A stretch of 64,000 bases of DNA from Clavaria fumosa (Eukaryota; Basidiomycota; Agaricomycetes; Agaricales; Clavariaceae), in NCBI GenBank assembly GCA_951802425.1, contig OX637794.1, forward strand, positions 1,240,001-1,304,000. Reading direction: 5' to 3'. Made by a program: the position numbers and the translations under genes. Shown here in pieces: positions 59,333-64,000 of this stretch. Numbering within the stretch: the stretch's first letter is position 1; every line of letters begins with the position of its first letter. The notes beneath the pieces were generated by a model. The model saw nothing but the letters and a program-made list of their open reading frames with translations, ran no database searches and had not been told where the DNA came from.

Positions 59333-59623
59333 TCTGATGCTGATTCTTATATATACCCGTAGAACACTATAATTTTGATGTGAACACTTGCTTAATCTAA
59401 TGTACATGTAAATTGATTGTACAAGTACTGTTATTTGATACGGCCAGCACTGCCACTGAGTGTACGGGCATAGTATCATCACAATTCATTGTCTTAGCTT
59501 AGCTGGCAAGCTGGCACTCGGCTCTTCATAAGCTTTGTCGCGTGGCTCTTTCATGAACCGTCGCAATCCTATCCTCCACGACTGGTAACGCAATCCTTCA
59601 CGAAGGACAACAACGACACCCCC

Positions 59624-62600
59624 ATGTTCCAGTTCTCTCCAGGCACGGACCGCGTTGTCGATGAGAATGAGCATGGTCTGCCCTCGACGTCCCTCAGCCG
59701 CGCCCATCTCTCCGAAGCCCTTGCACGCTCGTCGGACCATGGTGCCACACTCGACCTGACGCACAAGGACCTCACGGATGTTGGCGAGTCAGGCGCGGAG
59801 GAGCTCGCCGTCATCGGCAGGGAGGACCTCGCGCAGGGCGAGAGCTCTGTACTGCGGTGCGTACTACACGTGTCTCCTTTTGCTGTGAGCTCATTCGCCT
59901 TGACACGGCTTTTTTTGTTTTGGTCCTTTGCTTTGCAGTCTGGCGTTGAGTTTTAACCGTTTAACGACCCTCCCAATGGCCTTTGCCCTCCTGTCGCATC
60001 TGAGATATCTCAACTTGAAGAATAACTGCTTTTCTGTCTTTCCCGATGTGGTGCGTATTACTCCATTTTCCGAGGCAAACACTGACGATCACATCACAGT
60101 TGACCGTGATGCCTTCGCTTGAAATCTTGGATATCAGTCGCAATAAATTAAAAAGGCTGCCTTCCCAGCCGGGAACGCTCCATAATCTTAGAGTACGCGC
60201 GTCTGATGTGATCGATGTTACTTCCAAAACTTATATACTTCAATGCAGGTTTTATGTCTCTCGCGCAACGATTTGACCAGGTTGCCGCCCTACTTTAGTC
60301 AATTCCGCCATCTTCATATTCTCAAGGTTGATCACAATCCCTGGGAGTGGCCGCCCAAATCCGTCATGTCTCGGCCAAGTGGTGTCAACGACTCCAGAAC
60401 CATGAAGGAGTGGGTACGAGCACTTCAAAAATGGATTGAGGACGATGTCGCGCGAAATGGGGTTAACAAGGACAGTGATGAATCTTTTTCTAGCAATCAT
60501 CACCCGTGAGTGGAGCATCTTTTTTTCCAGAAGCAACGGCTCTTGACCTTTCTTCACTCTCCCCTAGAAACGGCTGGCGCCGCGCCTCTCACAACAAGTT
60601 TAGTCATGGAGTTTTTTCGCATGCTCGGTCTTTTTCCGCAGACTCCGATTTCTCCGTGTATTCATCGACATCCCCAAACGGTGTGACTACGTTCTCGCTG
60701 TCCACTTCCTCTCTTCCCGAGAGACTCACAATCACACGTGCAACCACGTCGTCTCACAAATCTACAGCCTCCCCACCACACACTTCCCAGAGCTTTCTTC
60801 CCAGCCCCACTCGATCCGATATCTCTGTGGGAGACGAGCATATCGCGATCAACAGCGAGTCGACGCAACGAAAACATGCACGCAACGTGTCGCTGATGGT
60901 CAATTCCCGATCTCAGCGCCCTTTATTGTCTGGCAAGAAGAGCTTGCCGGACTTACGTACGGCGAGACTCCCTTTCTCTGCGCCCAAGATGCCGGACCTT
61001 CCCGATACGGGCCGTCCGCACCTGCGGGGCATCCTGATGAACAAGGCATTTGACGAATCCTCTCTCGCTTCGCCACGCATCACTCGTCAAGACACGAATC
61101 CCTCTGATGGCCAGTCACAAGTACGCGTTTTACGCCCTTTCGCGCGGGAGCCCGCACATTCCTCCAAATTCACCGACGGATCCGTTCCTTCGATGGAGAT
61201 CGAGCGAAACTCTTACTTTCGGCGATTCTCCACATTACCCACATCCTCGATATGCAAGACACTACCACCATCGTTGCTGTGCCTGATCGACGCTGCTCGC
61301 AGCATCTTATTCGCGGTGTGCCAAGTGTACCAGACGTTGGAGCATTACACCGTCTTCGCCATCGACGATCGGCTGTCGTCCGTGCTGAAGAAGGTGTTAG
61401 ACCCCGCGAGCGCGGACATGATGCAGCTCATCAACGCACTGGACCGCTTTGACGCGATGAGCAGGAGAGCGCTGCCCTCGCCAGCGGTGTGTCGTTCCGT
61501 GGTGGAAAGCTGCAAGGACACCGTGGCCGTCTTTGGAAAGGCGGTTGGGGTGTTGGCGCTCCAGCTCAAAGTGCTGGAATCGCAGGACGACGTTCGCTAC
61601 CTCCGCCACATGGTGCTCGTGCTGTACGGCGCCACCGCTGAGATCTCGCATGCTTGGCAAGCAATGCTGCCGCACATTGACACAGTAAAGCCGTTGCTCC
61701 GGGAGCGCTCACGGATGCACGCCAAGTCCTACGCCTCCATTTCATCTCCAGATTCGGTTGTCAGCGCGACAGCTCGATTGCCACACGATCACCAGGACCC
61801 GGCGCAGGGCGTGGCGTTCGCGGACGAGCTAGCGCCGCTGCCCACGAGGGCTGCCCCCACAAGAGGCTGGTCCGCGGCTATTGGGAGGCTGCGCACGGCG
61901 CGACGCAATGCGGGCTCGTTCAGCTCGCGCGACGTGGAGATCGGGGAAAAGCTGCCCTCGTATGAGGAACCGCCGCTGCCTCCTTCGCCGCACCCACCTC
62001 TACCTCCGCCCTCTATTTTCGGCGTCCTTAGTGGACCTGCGCCCGAGACGGCTGTCCCGCGCGTGGGTAAACGATCGCTGGGTCTCACGAGTCCTTCACT
62101 CGGCGTACAGGCTTCGTTGAATGTGCCCCATGCTGGTAGCGTCGGCTCGCCGCTCCTACCATTGGGACTGGCCACTCTCTCCGGGGCGCCATGGACTCGC
62201 AATGGACATTCGAGGCATGGGTCGCAGGCATCATTGACGCCGTCATCGTCTGCGTCGTCGCCATCAGGGCATGGTGGTCAGACGTCGGGCACTCTAGAGA
62301 TTCTCTCCAACTCGAAGAAGCTGGTGGACAAGGAAGCACTTGACGCTATGAAAGTTGCTGTCGAAGCTGCGCCGGGTGTCTGGGAGATGATGGGGGACAT
62401 CTTGGGAGACGTCCTGGAGGCGCAGGTGGATGTCAAGGACATTTTGATGAGAGCGAAAACGGTTACCGATCGCTTGCGTGAAAACATCCATGCAGTGCAA
62501 GACGGCGATGTGGCTGCGGACAGGAAGATGTTGCGGGATGACGCCCATATCTTCGTCAAGGTGACCCGTCACCTTTCTATAACCGCAATTTAGAAGTGTA

Positions 62601-63058
62601 ACTGACCGTATTTTTTACTTTTCATTCTGAAGACTGTAGTTCAGCTTTCTAACATCATTAAGAACTACGGTGCGGAGCATGCGACGTATCCTGTCCTCCG
62701 CGCCAAGATGGTGAAGCTCACGAACTCAACCGAGGAATTTGTGATCCTCTTGCACGTCTCGTCGTTCTCGCCATCGACGCCCCGCACGCTCACACATGGG
62801 TCTGGTGCTACGGCCACCACCGGCGGCGCCATCCTGAGTCCAGTAGCGTCGTCAGCGGACGAGGTCCGCCCCGCCGCCACCCGCGTGTCTCCATTGCAGA
62901 CAACACAAACTACGGACACGTTGGTCGTCAAACGCAAGATGGTAACATCGCCTGCACGCGATATTGCCATCCGTGAGGCCCATGCTTTCAATACCACTCA
63001 TTATCCTCGTTTGGGAAGTGGTTTACCTAGGAAGGTCGTTTTGAATCCGGATATTTGA
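59624..63058 (+). CDS. Leucine-rich-repeat SOG2-type protein, RAM pathway
   Basis: Exons 59624-59856, 59939-60050, 60100-60192, 60249-60505, 60568-62560 and 62633-63058 join in frame to 1,037 residues. Four to five LRRs lie near residues 78-200 ([65 protein letters not shown]), then [15 protein letters not shown] and a [13 protein letters not shown] cap. A long Ser/Pro-rich disordered region and the conserved helical SOG2 module follow ([35 protein letters not shown], and a C-terminal block in exon 6). SOG2 works with the Cbk1/Orb6 NDR kinase in polarity and cell separation; the assignment rests on LRR plus C-terminal module architecture. Confidence 0.82.
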
Positions 63059-63334
63059 TGGTCATAGAATGGTCATTCAAATTTTCATTTCCTTTCCTTT
63101 CCAATCCATTTATTTTTTGGTATAAGCATTGTTATGTATACTCTCGTCAACCCATCAGAACTGCTTAGTTCATTTTAGACATATCAGCACATAAACCACC
63201 TACACGTAGTCATTCTGTTGCCACAGCTGTCAAGCTCTATTATTGCTGCGGGTTCGTAAATGAAAGAAAGTGATCTTACGATGCAGGAACTACAGCTGGA
63301 AACTTCAAGCAGAATGACGGCGTTGGCGGGTTCA

Positions 63335-64000
63335 TCAACCTGCGCCATTCCGAGCCACCACCGGATCGCCATCACCACTCCTTACAACTCTCTCAATCTC
63401 GGCTCTGATCTCAGTCAGATTCAAGCTCAGCGTCTTGGCATCTTCAAATTTCCTGCGCGCCTTGGCCTCCTCCACGTACGATTCCAACAAGGCTTCTTGT
63501 TCGAGGAGTGGTTGGAGTGTATGCGCCAACTGGGAATCGGGATCAATGGTGTGTGCGTTGTTTGGCAGTAATGGAGCGGTCTTGAGTTTAGGCAAAGACT
63601 GAAATTTCGAATTTGTCAGCCGCCACCGACCGAGCATTGGGTAGAGACGTACTTGTAAAGGAAACATGTTCTTTTGCAAGAAAAGATTGGCCCGTGTCAT
63701 GACTGCTTGCTGCACCCTGTCCTGTGAACTGCCCAGACCGCTGGGGCAAGGTAAATGGCGTATCCGCTTTGAGAGCGCGTCGTACTGGCGGAAAGAGTCG
63801 AGGAGGCGTTTGCGTGCGCTGCCAGCCTCTTTGGTTGGTCGTTCGTCATTGCTGCCGCTGCATTCCAAAAGCTGCGTCAAACGGGAAAGAAGAAAGTGAG
63901 CTAAGTAGCTTACTTCAAGGTGAGAAGAAGCTCTTGGAATTGTGGAAGAGCATCTTCAATCTCCTTCTCGAGCAAGGCGAAGGCCTGGGAGGAGCCCCAA
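63335..64000 (-). CDS. PEP7/VAC1 (rabenosyn-like) C-terminal part, runs off the edge
   Basis: Partial gene, minus strand, entering from the right edge. Exons: 64000-63914 (open at the edge), 63857-63653 and 63598-63335. The peptide begins WGSSQAFALLEKEIEDALPQ, continues with ARKRLLDSFRQYDALSKRIR and DRVQQAVMTRANLFLQKNMF, and ends with LEQEALLESYVEEAKARRKF and EDAKTLSLNLTEIRAEIERV. This matches the Rab-binding coiled-coil end of the endosomal tether Pep7/Vac1. The FYVE zinc finger should lie beyond the window. The acceptor at 63858 is chosen because it alone keeps phase with the upstream exon. Confidence 0.72.

Overview
The window is nuclear DNA of a filamentous basidiomycete, most likely an Agaricomycete. 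The evidence is many short (about 50-65 nt) GT-AG introns, chromodomain-type Ty3/Gypsy elements, a NB-ARC/TPR (fungal NLR) family, a GH55 exo-beta-1,3-glucanase, a DUF6534-like membrane protein and a Mug113-type GIY-YIG protein. I cannot name the species.

Layout. (A) 1-22508: two NLR genes lie in opposite orientations as the arms of a large inverted duplication (about 120-6111 and 18471-22508, each including about 1.2-1.5 kb of upstream sequence). They bracket about 12.4 kb that holds a Mug113-like gene, a 23-exon GH55 gene, a small secreted protein, a PDCD5 homologue and a VIT/VWA-domain gene. The left NLR has 21 near-identical 42-residue TPR units and is cut short; the right one has 7 full units plus a partial eighth and looks intact. 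(B) 22660-47343: a repeat-dense, CpG-poor block. It holds a Ty3/Gypsy chromovirus with both LTRs and a 5-bp target duplication, two further nested or truncated Ty3/Gypsy copies, a 3' fragment of a fourth, a 1.4-kb solo LTR with target duplication, two hAT-like MITEs (one with an 8-bp duplication), a TA-flanked mariner-type MITE, a broken IS630/mariner-type transposase, a 1.15-kb palindrome inside gag, and a Zn2Cys6 coiled-coil reading frame carried among the elements. (C) 47384-64000: ordinary, densely packed housekeeping genes: a JmjC/cupin-8 protein, MOT1 (sharing a 174-bp divergent promoter with it), a DUF6534-like seven-helix protein, a SOG2-type LRR protein of the RAM pathway, and the C-terminal part of a PEP7/VAC1 (rabenosyn-like) protein running off the right edge.

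The host genes do not form an obvious pathway; GH55 plus the small secreted protein suggest cell-wall or glucan work, and MOT1, PDCD5 and JmjC are nuclear. The most interesting biology is the mirrored NLR pair: the repeat units are almost identical to each other and differ mainly at a few positions, the pattern of fungal NLRs that diversify their recognition repeats by unequal exchange. They sit in sequence that has lost nearly all CpG (2 CpG in 660 bp of the right NLR) next to CpG-rich host genes. Pairs of repeat copies in the window show the CpG to TpG/CpA change directly. Splice sites were assigned by eye from consensus and reading frame; no alignment or database search was possible.
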